This document shows, piece after piece, positions 1 to 5,504 of a stretch of DNA of 6,873 bases. A program made the position numbers and the translations under genes. This stretch comes from Nitriliruptorales bacterium (GTDB taxonomy: Bacteria; Actinomycetota; Nitriliruptoria; Euzebyales; Egibacteraceae). How positions within the stretch are numbered: position 1 is the stretch's first letter; each line of letters begins with the position of its first letter. The notes below the pieces were generated by a model, which was not told where the DNA came from, searched no databases, and saw nothing but the letters and a program-made list of their open reading frames with translations. The stretch covers positions 1 to 6,873 of the forward strand of contig SKPY01000201.1 of assembly GCA_007119305.1 (NCBI GenBank). Direction: 5' to 3'.

Positions 1-1
1 C

Positions 2-169
2 GCCGGCGCGTTCGTGGCCCCGAGGCGTGTCCCCGCCGCGGTGGTGCTCGTCGACGACGTGCGCACCACCGGCGCGACCGCGTCCGCAGCCGCCGCAGCG
101 TTGCGTGCGGCGGGAGCCGATCGGGTCCTGGTCGCCACCTTCGCCGCCGTGGCGCCGTACGACGGGTGA
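2..169 (+). CDS. comF: ComF family phosphoribosyltransferase, C-terminal fragment
   Basis: This is the last 55 codons of a gene that begins upstream of the window; the frame opens at base 2 and stops at TGA 167-169. The fragment carries the PRPP-binding loop of type I phosphoribosyltransferases, VVLVDDVRTTGAT (two adjacent Asp, then the TTGAT loop), encoded at about 41-79. An alanine-rich helix and a final beta strand (RVLVATFAAVAP) follow. That motif with a short C-terminal tail is typical of ComF/GntX-like proteins, which are linked to DNA uptake in competent bacteria; the substrate in actinobacteria is not known to me. Nearby hpf and secA support the call, since comF commonly lies next to them in actinobacteria. 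The gene is convergent with the permease. The missing N-terminus, where a zinc-ribbon is expected, cannot be judged. Another PRTase family member is the main alternative. Confidence 0.8.
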   Translation, partial: AGAFVAPRRVPAAVVLVDDVRTTGATASAAAAALRAAGADRVLVATFAAVAPYDG

Positions 170-180
170 GCCCGTGCGGG

Positions 181-287
181 CGCGGGCGGCGGTGCCTGCG
201 GCGGAGTGCGGTCAGGAGCTGTGGGACAGGCGCGGGCGGCGGTGCCTGCGGCGGAGTGCGGTCAGGGGCTGTGGGGCAGGCGCGGGT
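181..287. repeat. 50-bp tandem repeat, two copies plus a 7-bp partial third
   Basis: Bases 181-230 and 231-280 are direct copies that differ at two places (A217/G267 and A226/G276), so 48 of 50 bases match; 281-287 begins a third copy. The array lies between the convergent comF and permease genes. The second copy contains the permease stop codon (TGA, complement of 262-264) and the codons for its last few residues. The period is not a multiple of three, so a change in copy number would not simply extend the protein. In copy 2, 244-249 can pair with 276-281 (GCCTGC/GCAGGC) around a loop of about 26 bases; the same pairing is weaker in copy 1. It may act at the 3' ends of both transcripts, but no U-rich tract is seen. 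Confidence 0.9.
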
Positions 288-2616
288 CATGTGCATCCCG
301 CGGGGCGGCAGCGCTGTCCGCCGGGCCGGCGTCGTCGTCGGCCGTCGGGTCGAGCGCGTACGGGACCGACGTGCTCACCACGCCGCGTTCGAACAGCAGC
401 GCGCTGCGCAGCAGCCGAGCGGACTGGTTGTGCAGCGGCATCTGCCACGAATGCAGGACCCGGTAGGTCGGCAGCACGCACGTCACGATCCTGTGGCGGC
501 CGTCCGGCGCGAAGCCGCGCGCGTAGGCGCGCACCGTGGCCGACAGACTGCGGAACGGGCTGTCGATGATCTCCAGCGGCGTGCGCAGGCCCCAGTCCTG
601 CCAGCGGTCGCGGAGGTCCGCACTGCCATCCGGGCTCAGGCTCACCGACAGCACCCGGACGGTGGACCCGTGCAACGTCTCGGCGTAGGACAGTGCCCGT
701 AGCGCGGCCGCGTTGACCGCCGCGATGAGCACCACGACGTGATGCTCGGCAGGCTCCTCGAGGGTGTAGGGGCCGGGGCCGCCGACCGGGGAGGTCACGT
801 CGGTCACCACCACCCTGCCGGCTTGATGGAGCTTGCCCTTCAGCCGCAGCGCGAGGCGATGCTCGCGCAGCTGGTCCCACCAGCTGCGCGACAGCGTCTC
901 CGGGATCACTGCGGTGGTGAACTCGTCGGGACCGTGCTGCCGCGCACGGGCGTGCAAGGCGCTGACGAGGGCGTCGGCGGTTCCCCGCTCCTCGGCCCCC
1001 TGGAGCACCTCGAGGGGCACCTCCGGCGCGAGCGCGGCCCAGCGCGCCTCCAGGTCGGCGCCCGGCAGGGGCACTCCGAGCGCCCGGATGCTCGCCGGTT
1101 GGGTGGACACGATGTAGGACAGCGAGCGCGCCGCCGCCTCGTCGACGCGGTCGAGGAGGATGAGCGCGTGGTTGGGCCGTGGCGCGGGCGGCTCGGCGAG
1201 ATCCCGCCGGAGGCGCGCGGCGACGTCCTGGTAGTGGCGGTTGACCGCCCACAACAGCGGCGTCAGCGCGCCCACGGCCGCGAGCACGAGCCATGCGCCT
1301 GCGGTCAACCGTGTGACCACGACCGTGGCGACGACCGTCAACGTGAGCACCGCACCCACGCTGTTGAGCACCGCCGGCGTCTGCCAGCTGCCGTCGCGCC
1401 GACGCAGTGCGCGGCGGGCCATCCCGGCCTGGGCGAGCGTGAAGCCGCCGAACACCCCCACCACGTAGAGGGTGACGAGCCGGGTCACGCTGGCACCGAA
1501 GAGCGCCAGCGTCACCGCAGCGGCTCCGGTCAGGACCAGCACCCCGTTGGCGAACACGAGTCGGTCGCCGTGTGCGAGGAACTGCCGGGGCAGCCAACGG
1601 TCCCGGGCCAGCACGGACGCGAGACGGGGGAAGTCCGCGTAGCCCATGTTCGCGGCGACGAGCAGCACCGCGACCGTCGCGGCCTGCACGAGATAGAAGC
1701 CCACCCCCTCGCCGAACAGCGCCAGAGCCACCTCCGCGAGCACGGTGCGGGGCCCATCCGGTTGGGGCACCACCCCGGTCGCCGACGCGAGATAGCTCAC
1801 CCCGAGGAAGAGCGTGGCGGACAGCGCCGTGATCATGGCCAGGGTGAGCGCCGCGTTGCGCCTGCGCGGGTAGCGGAAGCTGTTCACGCTGTTGGTGATC
1901 GAGTCGAGGCCGGCGAGCGCGACGGCGCCCAGCGCGAACGCTCGGAGCAGGAGCACGATGGTCAGCGCCTCGACTGCAGCGGGCTCGACAGCCGCCGACG
2001 GTGCGGCGGGACAGCCGCCGACCCCGAGGCCGCAGCGGACGAGGCCGGTGAGCACGAGGACCGCGAGCAGCGCACAGAAGAGGTAGGTGGCAACCATGAA
2101 CACCAGCCCGCCCCGGCGGACTTCGCGCAGGTGCGCCAGCGTCACGGCGGCGAGGAGCACGAGTGCGAGCGCCACGCGGTAGCCGGCCAGCTCTGGGACG
2201 GCGCTCACGATGGCTGCCGCCGCGGCCGCGACCGACACGGCGGCGACGAGAGCGTAGTTGATCAGCAGCGCGGAGGCGGCGACCAGACCGGCCCCGGTGC
2301 CGAGGCCCTCGCGCGCCGCCTGGTACGCGCCGCCGCCGTTCGGATAGGCCAGGATGAGCCCGCGGTAGTTCACCGCGACGAGGACAGCCAGCAGCGCGAC
2401 TGCCCCGGACGACGGCGTGGTCAGGGCGAGGGCCCCCGCGCCGGCGAGCACGAGGACGAGCATCATCTCCTGCGAGGCGTACGCGACCGACGACACCGGG
2501 TCCGCGGACAACGTCGGCAGTGCGAACCGCTTGGGCAGCAGCTGGGGTCTGAGCTCACGGCTCCCCCGCAGACGCCCGAGGAGCAGGCGCTGCAGGGCCA
2601 CGCGGGTGCCTGGCAA
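262..2616 (-). CDS. KimA-like APC-superfamily permease with duplicated cytosolic C-terminal domain
   Basis: Predicted inner-membrane transporter of 784 residues, probably a K+ importer. Residues about 31-457 hold roughly 12 hydrophobic segments with family motifs: LSADPVSSVAYA (37-47) in the first helix, GLDSITN (236-242), ADFPRLASVLARD (327-339) and LYVVGVFGGFTLAQ (383-396). As I recall from Bacillus subtilis KimA, K+ is held by an Asp and a Tyr seven apart in helix 1 (here D39, Y46), a Thr/Glu pair (here A235, D238) and a later Tyr (here Y384). Residues 480-755 form two related cytosolic domains (about 483-610 and 626-755); relatives I know have one. No clear ATP-binding glycine motif is visible in either. 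The TTG start is fixed by a strong ribosome binding site and by conserved helix 1 sequence soon after. The gene is divergent from the trkA pair, as in M. tuberculosis Rv2690c/ceoBC. General amino-acid permease is the older label for this family. Confidence 0.85.
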   Translation of the reverse strand: MPGTRVALQRLLLGRLRGSRELRPQLLPKRFALPTLSADPVSSVAYASQEMMLVLVLAGAGALALTTPSSGAVALLAVLVAVNYRGLILAYPNGGGAYQAAREGLGTGAGLVAASALLINYALVAAVSVAAAAAAIVSAVPELAGYRVALALVLLAAVTLAHLREVRRGGLVFMVATYLFCALLAVLVLTGLVRCGLGVGGCPAAPSAAVEPAAVEALTIVLLLRAFALGAVALAGLDSITNSVNSFRYPRRRNAALTLAMITALSATLFLGVSYLASATGVVPQPDGPRTVLAEVALALFGEGVGFYLVQAATVAVLLVAANMGYADFPRLASVLARDRWLPRQFLAHGDRLVFANGVLVLTGAAAVTLALFGASVTRLVTLYVVGVFGGFTLAQAGMARRALRRRDGSWQTPAVLNSVGAVLTLTVVATVVVTRLTAGAWLVLAAVGALTPLLWAVNRHYQDVAARLRRDLAEPPAPRPNHALILLDRVDEAAARSLSYIVSTQPASIRALGVPLPGADLEARWAALAPEVPLEVLQGAEERGTADALVSALHARARQHGPDEFTTAVIPETLSRSWWDQLREHRLALRLKGKLHQAGRVVVTDVTSPVGGPGPYTLEEPAEHHVVVLIAAVNAAALRALSYAETLHGSTVRVLSVSLSPDGSADLRDRWQDWGLRTPLEIIDSPFRSLSATVRAYARGFAPDGRHRIVTCVLPTYRVLHSWQMPLHNQSARLLRSALLFERGVVSTSVPYALDPTADDDAGPADSAAAPRDAHDPRLPHSP

Positions 2617-2726
2617 CGAGCCTCCCTCCTGCGCGTGGCGCGCCCCCGCGCTCAGGCGGCAGACGCCGTGTCCGATCGTGATGGGTATCGTAGAGGGCTG
2701 TCAGGACGCCCCGACAAGGAGCACTC
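2617..2726. promoter_or_regulatory. divergent promoter region between permease and trkA pair
   Basis: This 110-bp gap must contain the start signals for both the permease (leftward) and the trkA operon (rightward). A local AT-richer patch at about 2681-2693 offers overlapping -10-like hexamers on the two strands: TATCGT at 2686-2691 on plus, and TACGAT (complement of 2687-2692) on minus. For the minus strand a TTGTCG (complement of 2712-2717) could be a -35, with a long 19-base spacer. No convincing -35 is seen for the plus strand. If both -10s are used, polymerases would compete for one site and expression of permease and regulator would be tied together. The hexamers are visible; the promoter assignment is inference. 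The leader is too short for a c-di-AMP (ydaO) riboswitch. Confidence 0.4.
2621..2630 (-). promoter_or_regulatory. strong Shine-Dalgarno that sets the TTG start of the permease
   Basis: On the minus strand the run AGGAGGGAGG (complement of 2621-2630) ends four bases before the TTG at 2616-2614; its AGGAGG core is eight bases away. This decides in favour of the TTG start over the internal ATG pair at residues 51-52, which would remove conserved first-helix residues. Confidence 0.8.
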
Positions 2727-3398
2727 GTGCACGTGGTCATCGCGGGTTGCGGTCGCGTGGGCAGCCAGCTGGCGCGTGAGCTGACGACCGGCGGCCACAC
2801 GATGGCGATCATCGACAAGGACCGCCGTTCGTTCCACCGCCTCGGGGATGACTTCACCGGAGAGGCGCTGCACGGCGTCGTGTTCGACCGGGGCACCCTC
2901 GAACAGGCCGGCATCCGCCGTGCGCAGGCCTTCGTCGCGGTGACGAGCGGGGACAACTCGAACATCGTCTCCGCGCGCGCAGCCCGCGAGCACTACGGCG
3001 TCGAACGGGTGGTCGCGCGCATCTACGACCCGGCGCGGGCCATCATCTACGAGCGCTTCGGCATCATGACCATCGCCGCGGCGCAGTGGACCGTCGACGA
3101 GGTGAAGCGGGCGCTCTCACCGCCCGAGGAGCGCCTCGTCGGGAGCATCGGCCCGGGCCCCAGCAACGTCGTGCTCGCCTCCTACCTGGTGCCGAGCGGG
3201 GTCCACGCCGCAGCGGTCGCGAGCCTGAACGTGCCGGGGCAGATGGTGCTCACCGCGGTGACGCGGGAGGGGCGCACGGCGGTCCCCGCCGAGGGCGGAC
3301 TGCTCGAGACCGGCGATCAGGTGCACCTCGCGGTGCGCCGCGACGCGCTGGACGCAGCACGCAGCGCCGTGGCCGCCCTCGCACTGGGGCCGGCGTGA
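2727..3398 (+). CDS. trkA: TrkA-type potassium regulator, CeoB-like (RCK_N + RCK_C)
   Basis: Cytosolic gating/regulatory subunit of a K+ transporter, 223 residues. Residues 1-~130 are a Rossmann RCK domain: GCGRVG at 7-12 is the dinucleotide-binding loop and D30 at the end of strand 2 (AIID) would contact the ribose of NAD(H). FVAVTSGDNSN lies at about 68-78. Residues about 135-215 form a TrkA_C (RCK_C) domain, a fold that binds c-di-AMP in some KtrA/KtrC homologues. Instead of the usual GDA loop it has GVVFDRGTL (50-58), which I associate with the CeoB branch. E. coli TrkA has two such units in one chain; here they are two genes. The start is GTG with AAGGAG five bases upstream. Its TGA overlaps the next gene's GTG by four bases, so the two are probably translationally coupled. 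No TrkH/TrkG channel subunit is present in the window. Confidence 0.9.
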   Translation: MHVVIAGCGRVGSQLARELTTGGHTMAIIDKDRRSFHRLGDDFTGEALHGVVFDRGTLEQAGIRRAQAFVAVTSGDNSNIVSARAAREHYGVERVVARIYDPARAIIYERFGIMTIAAAQWTVDEVKRALSPPEERLVGSIGPGPSNVVLASYLVPSGVHAAAVASLNVPGQMVLTAVTREGRTAVPAEGGLLETGDQVHLAVRRDALDAARSAVAALALGPA

Positions 3399-4057
3399 AG
3401 GTCGTCGTCGCCGGAGCCGGCAACATCGGGCGCTACCTCGCCGTGGACCTCGTCCAGCGCGGACACGAGGTCACGATCGTGGAGAAGTCGCCCGAGGCGC
3501 TGCAGAGCGTGCCGACCGAGGGGCTGCGCACCGTCATCGGCGACGCCTGCGCCCCCGACGTGCTCGAAGGCGCGGGGTTGCGGGCCGTCGATGTGGTCGT
3601 GGCTGCCACCGGTGACGACGAGGACAACCTCGTGATCAGCCTCCTCGCCAAGCAGGAGTTCGCCGTTCCCAGGGTGCTCGCGCGCGTCAACCACCCGACC
3701 AACGAGTGGCTGTTCGATGACGCGTGGGGGGTCGACCTCGCGGTCAGCCCCCCGCATCTGCTCACCGCGCTCGTGGAGGAGGAGGTCATCGCGGGCGACG
3801 TGATCTCGCTGCTGCGCCTCGACCGGGGCGGCGCCCACCTCATGGAGGTGCGCCTCGACGACGAGTCCCTGGCCGTCGGCAGCAGAGTCCAGGACCTCGC
3901 CCTGCCCGACGACATCGTGCTGCTGTGCCTGCTGCGGGCCGGTCGGGTCGTGCCCTGCCGCGCGACCACGCCGCTCGACGAAGGTGACGAGATCCTGGCC
4001 CTCGTGCCCGAAGGCCGCGAGGACGCGCTGCGTGCCGCCCTCATCCGCCGCACCTGA
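3395..4057 (+). CDS. trkA: TrkA-type potassium regulator, CeoC-like (RCK_N + RCK_C)
   Basis: Second single-RCK subunit, 220 residues, likely the partner of the preceding protein in a mixed gating assembly. GAGNIG at 7-12 is the nucleotide-binding loop, E30 (TIVE) the acidic residue after strand 2, and VIGDACAPDVLEGAGL (about 47-62) is the canonical TrkA GDA-type loop, followed by VVVAATGDDEDN (67-78). The RCK_C domain runs from about residue 135 to the end (ISLLRLDRGGAH, then VGSRVQDLALPDD and a closing EGDEILALVP). The start is the GTG at 3395-3397, overlapping the upstream TGA; the frame stays open much further upstream, but that stretch lies inside the first trkA in another frame and is not coding. 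Only a weak Shine-Dalgarno is visible, consistent with reinitiation after the first gene. Canonical residues suggest this subunit binds nucleotide normally. Confidence 0.9.
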   Translation: MKVVVAGAGNIGRYLAVDLVQRGHEVTIVEKSPEALQSVPTEGLRTVIGDACAPDVLEGAGLRAVDVVVAATGDDEDNLVISLLAKQEFAVPRVLARVNHPTNEWLFDDAWGVDLAVSPPHLLTALVEEEVIAGDVISLLRLDRGGAHLMEVRLDDESLAVGSRVQDLALPDDIVLLCLLRAGRVVPCRATTPLDEGDEILALVPEGREDALRAALIRRT

Positions 4058-4077
4058 CGTCCGCGCCGCCCACGCCT

Positions 4078-4100
4078 GCCGCCGGCCCCGTCCGGGCGGC
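4078..4100 (+). terminator. GC-rich hairpin downstream of the trkA pair
   Basis: GCCGCCGG (4078-4085) pairs with CCGGGCGGC (4092-4100) with one bulged base around the six-base loop 4086-4091. It begins 20 bases after the second trkA stop. There is no U-rich tail, so it may work as a U-less or Rho-assisted terminator; the role is inferred from place and structure only. Confidence 0.4.
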
Positions 4101-4105
4101 CACCG

Positions 4106-4123
4106 CAGGGGGTCGACCCCCTG
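4106..4123. terminator. perfect 18-bp palindrome between convergent genes, likely bidirectional terminator
   Basis: CAGGGGGTCGACCCCCTG is a perfect palindrome that can fold as a seven-pair stem with a TCGA loop on either strand. It starts at the base directly after the stop codon of the minus-strand OB-fold gene and lies 48 bases after the stop of the second trkA, so it could end both transcripts. Neither strand has a T-run after it. A protein-binding operator is the alternative, but a site between two gene ends makes that less likely. Confidence 0.5.
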
Positions 4124-4480
4124 TCAGGCATACGGCTCGCTCACCGGAGACCAGGCCGGGGTCCGCATCCGCCGGCGGCCGCCGCCGTCGTCGGCCACCG
4201 TCCCGGTGAGCCGCAGGGCCGAGCCGAGCTCCACGCCGCGCAGCGTCGAGCGTCCGGGCCACGCAGCGGTGAGCTCGCCGGAGCCATCCTCGATCGTCAC
4301 CTCGACGCAGCGGCCAGGGTCCACGCGGATGCGTTTGACCACGCCGACGACGGTGTGGGGCTGGCGGGGTTCGACCCGCGCGATCGGCACGGCGTCGACG
4401 AACTCCCGCTGCCAGCGCCGCAGATCCTGGTCCCGCTCCACCAGCGGATCGGCCACGCGCAGCAGTTGTCGCAGCTCCAC
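4124..4480 (-). CDS. small OB-fold nucleic-acid-binding-like protein
   Basis: Predicted cytosolic protein of 118 residues, function unknown. The N-terminal ~40 residues are a charged helical stretch (ELRQLLRVADPLVERDQDLRR), and about 41-100 look like a five-strand OB barrel: TVVGVVKRIRV, then CVEVTIEDGSGELTAAWPG, LRGVELGSALRLTGTV, and a last strand near the C-terminus (RMRTPAWSPV). The pattern of a functional strand, the DGSG turn and a V-x-G-x-V strand is that of the small OB-fold proteins found beside ceoBC in actinobacteria (Rv2694c in M. tuberculosis, from memory). The GTG at 4480 is chosen because the helix begins there; the frame stays open to 4591 but that extension is arginine-rich and non-domain-like. 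No clear Shine-Dalgarno is seen, so the start is the weak point. It is convergent with the trkA pair. A link to K+ transport rests on conserved neighbourhood only. Confidence 0.7.
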   Translation of the reverse strand: MELRQLLRVADPLVERDQDLRRWQREFVDAVPIARVEPRQPHTVVGVVKRIRVDPGRCVEVTIEDGSGELTAAWPGRSTLRGVELGSALRLTGTVADDGGGRRRMRTPAWSPVSEPYA

Positions 4481-4605
4481 GCCAGCCAGTGTCCCACATC
4501 CCGCCGCCACACGGGGGAGGCGCGCCCGGCGACCGCGGCGCGGGACCATCGGCGCCCGAGAGCGGGTCCTCCGCCCCCTTGCACGTGGCACCCAGGAGGT
4601 TCAGG

Positions 4606-4782
4606 ATGCGGGCGAGGACGCTCGGAGGAAAGGCGACCGTGACGAGGCTCGGCCAGCCCGACAGCCACGTCGTGCCGGACGCCGCCCCGCCCGCATCCGC
4701 ACCCGACCCCGGCCCGTGCAGGCCGGGGTTCGTCGTTGTCGGCCCCGTCGCACGAGGAGGTGTCGTGTGGACATCATCGTGA
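4606..4782 (+). CDS. possible 58-residue leader ORF upstream of hpf
   Basis: An ATG at 4606 has AGGAGG (4594-4599) six bases upstream; a second in-frame start, GTG 4639, also has a GGAGG (4624-4628). The frame runs to TGA 4780-4782 and so overlaps the first 16 bases of hpf. Thirty-nine of the first 43 codons end in G or C, as in real genes of this genome, but the same bias continues in this frame upstream of the ATG, which weakens the argument. The product is Ala/Pro/Gly/Val-rich, matches no family I know, and has no membrane segment or signal peptide I can defend. The stem-loop at 4706-4729 lies inside it. It could be a regulatory leader peptide coupled to hpf translation, or simply an open frame. 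The ribosome binding site is what makes it worth listing. Confidence 0.3.
   Translation: MRARTLGGKATVTRLGQPDSHVVPDAAPPASAPDPGPCRPGFVVVGPVARGGVVWTSS
4706..4729 (+). terminator. terminator- or attenuator-like stem-loop in the hpf leader
   Basis: ACCCCGGCC (4706-4714) pairs perfectly with GGCCGGGGT (4721-4729) around the six-base loop 4715-4720. The following 4729-4740 has six T in twelve, high for this GC-rich region but not a true T-run. No plus-strand gene ends just before it, so it would act on a leader transcript or on read-through from upstream rather than at a normal gene end. It is 25 bases before the hpf Shine-Dalgarno and does not cover it. Confidence 0.45.
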
Positions 4783-5381
4783 AAGCGAAGAACTGCGAGG
4801 TCCCGGCCCGGTTGAAGGAGGAGGCGGTGTCGCGCGTGGAGCACGCGACGCGCTTCTTCGACCGCCTGCTCGGCGTGGAGATGGTGTTCAGCGAGGAGGC
4901 GAACCCGCGGATCGCGGAGCCGGCAGTGGTCGAGGTCACCGCGCGCACGAAGGGGCACCACATCCGGGCCGAAGGCGTCGCAAGCGACCACCGAGGGGCG
5001 GTCGATGTGGCGGTCGACCGCTTCGAACGCCAGCTCGCGCGGTACAAGTCGCGGCTCGTGGATCGCAGCCGGCGGCGCGGGCGGGCCCCGGCGGGGCAGG
5101 CCACGGAAGGGCAGCCGACGGCCGGGCCGGCGACGGCGGGCCCCACCGCGGGAGCGGAGGCCGCCGTGGAGGAGCAGCCCGAGCAGGTGGACGTGCCACG
5201 CATCGTCCGCCGCAAGAGCTTCCCGCTGAACCCGATGCTGCCCGAGGACGCCGCCTGGCAGCTCGAGCTGCTCGGCCACGACTTCTACCTGTTCACCAAC
5301 GCCTCGTCCGGCCGCTGCAGCGTGGTGTACCGGCGCCGTGACGGCGCGTTCGGCCTCATCGAGGCCGCCGATCCCGGTTGA
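4767..5381 (+). CDS. hpf: long-form ribosome hibernation promoting factor HPF
   Basis: Binds the 30S decoding region and dimerises 70S ribosomes into inactive 100S particles in slow growth; acts in the cytoplasm. The 204-residue product has the usual long-form layout: S30AE domain at 1-~102 (starting MDIIVKAKNCEVP, with EPAVVEVTARTKGHHIRAEG at 51-70), a low-complexity Gly/Ala/Pro/Thr/Glu linker at about 104-142, and the dimerising C-terminal domain at 145-200 (IVRRKSFPLNPM, QLELLGHDFYLFTNASSG, VVYRRRDGAFGLIE). The GTG start at 4767 has AGGAGG (4755-4760) six bases upstream and gives the usual N-terminus; the longer open frame upstream is not part of the gene. It is followed by the response regulator and secA, a neighbourhood I recognise from other actinobacteria. 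It may be controlled from its 286-bp upstream gap, which holds a stem-loop and a possible leader ORF; 4483-4590 shows nothing else I can support. Confidence 0.95.
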   Translation: MDIIVKAKNCEVPARLKEEAVSRVEHATRFFDRLLGVEMVFSEEANPRIAEPAVVEVTARTKGHHIRAEGVASDHRGAVDVAVDRFERQLARYKSRLVDRSRRRGRAPAGQATEGQPTAGPATAGPTAGAEAAVEEQPEQVDVPRIVRRKSFPLNPMLPEDAAWQLELLGHDFYLFTNASSGRCSVVYRRRDGAFGLIEAADPG

Positions 5382-5409
5382 CCCCGGGACGGGCCGCATC
5401 AGGTACCAT
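5378..5409 (+). promoter_or_regulatory. possible promoter for the response regulator gene
   Basis: TTGACC (5378-5383, overlapping the hpf stop codon) resembles a -35 box and TACCAT (5404-5409) a -10 box, but the spacer is 20 bases, longer than ideal. A six-pair hairpin, TCCCGG/CCGGGA at 5372-5377 and 5384-5389, presents the same TTGACC in its loop. Further on, an eight-base palindrome GTTCGAAC (5439-5446) precedes another -10-like TACGGT (5450-5455). The 123-bp gap suggests the regulator can be transcribed separately from hpf; which element is used is unclear. Confidence 0.25.
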
Positions 5410-5504
5410 CGTGCTACCGGGGGCGCCCGTGCTCGTTCGTTCGAACCCGTACGGTGGCTCGGGGGGCCCGGCTACTACGGCGAGCAGCCTGCCCGGAGGA
5501 ACGC

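Noticed and set aside
181..287. CRISPR array
   Set aside because: Only two directly abutting copies without spacers; it is a plain tandem repeat overlapping a gene end.
27..569. Plus-strand open frame across the comF/permease junction
   Set aside because: It runs out of frame through comF, the tandem repeat and antisense permease sequence; its product is Arg/Ala/Pro low complexity.
287..1597. A 436-codon minus-strand open frame inside the permease
   Set aside because: It overlaps the permease in another frame and its product is low-complexity Arg/Ala/Pro.
2617..2726. c-di-AMP (ydaO-type) riboswitch upstream of the permease
   Set aside because: The gap is only 110 bp, shared with a divergent promoter, and I see none of the paired elements of that large riboswitch.
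739..2784. A 681-codon plus-strand open frame
   Set aside because: It is antisense to the permease, His/Arg/Gly/Glu-rich and lacks any domain; long antisense frames are expected at this GC content.
4582..4587. CACGTG palindrome upstream of the hpf leader
   Set aside because: A six-base palindrome is expected by chance in GC-rich DNA and no second copy or known bacterial operator matches it here.
3984..4766. N-terminal extension of the hpf frame up to 3984
   Set aside because: It crosses the end of the second trkA, the hairpins and the OB-fold gene on the other strand; the usual HPF N-terminus starts at GTG 4767 with a perfect ribosome binding site.
4041..5399. A 452-codon minus-strand open frame
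   Set aside because: It is antisense to hpf and out of frame with the OB-fold gene, with no recognisable domain.
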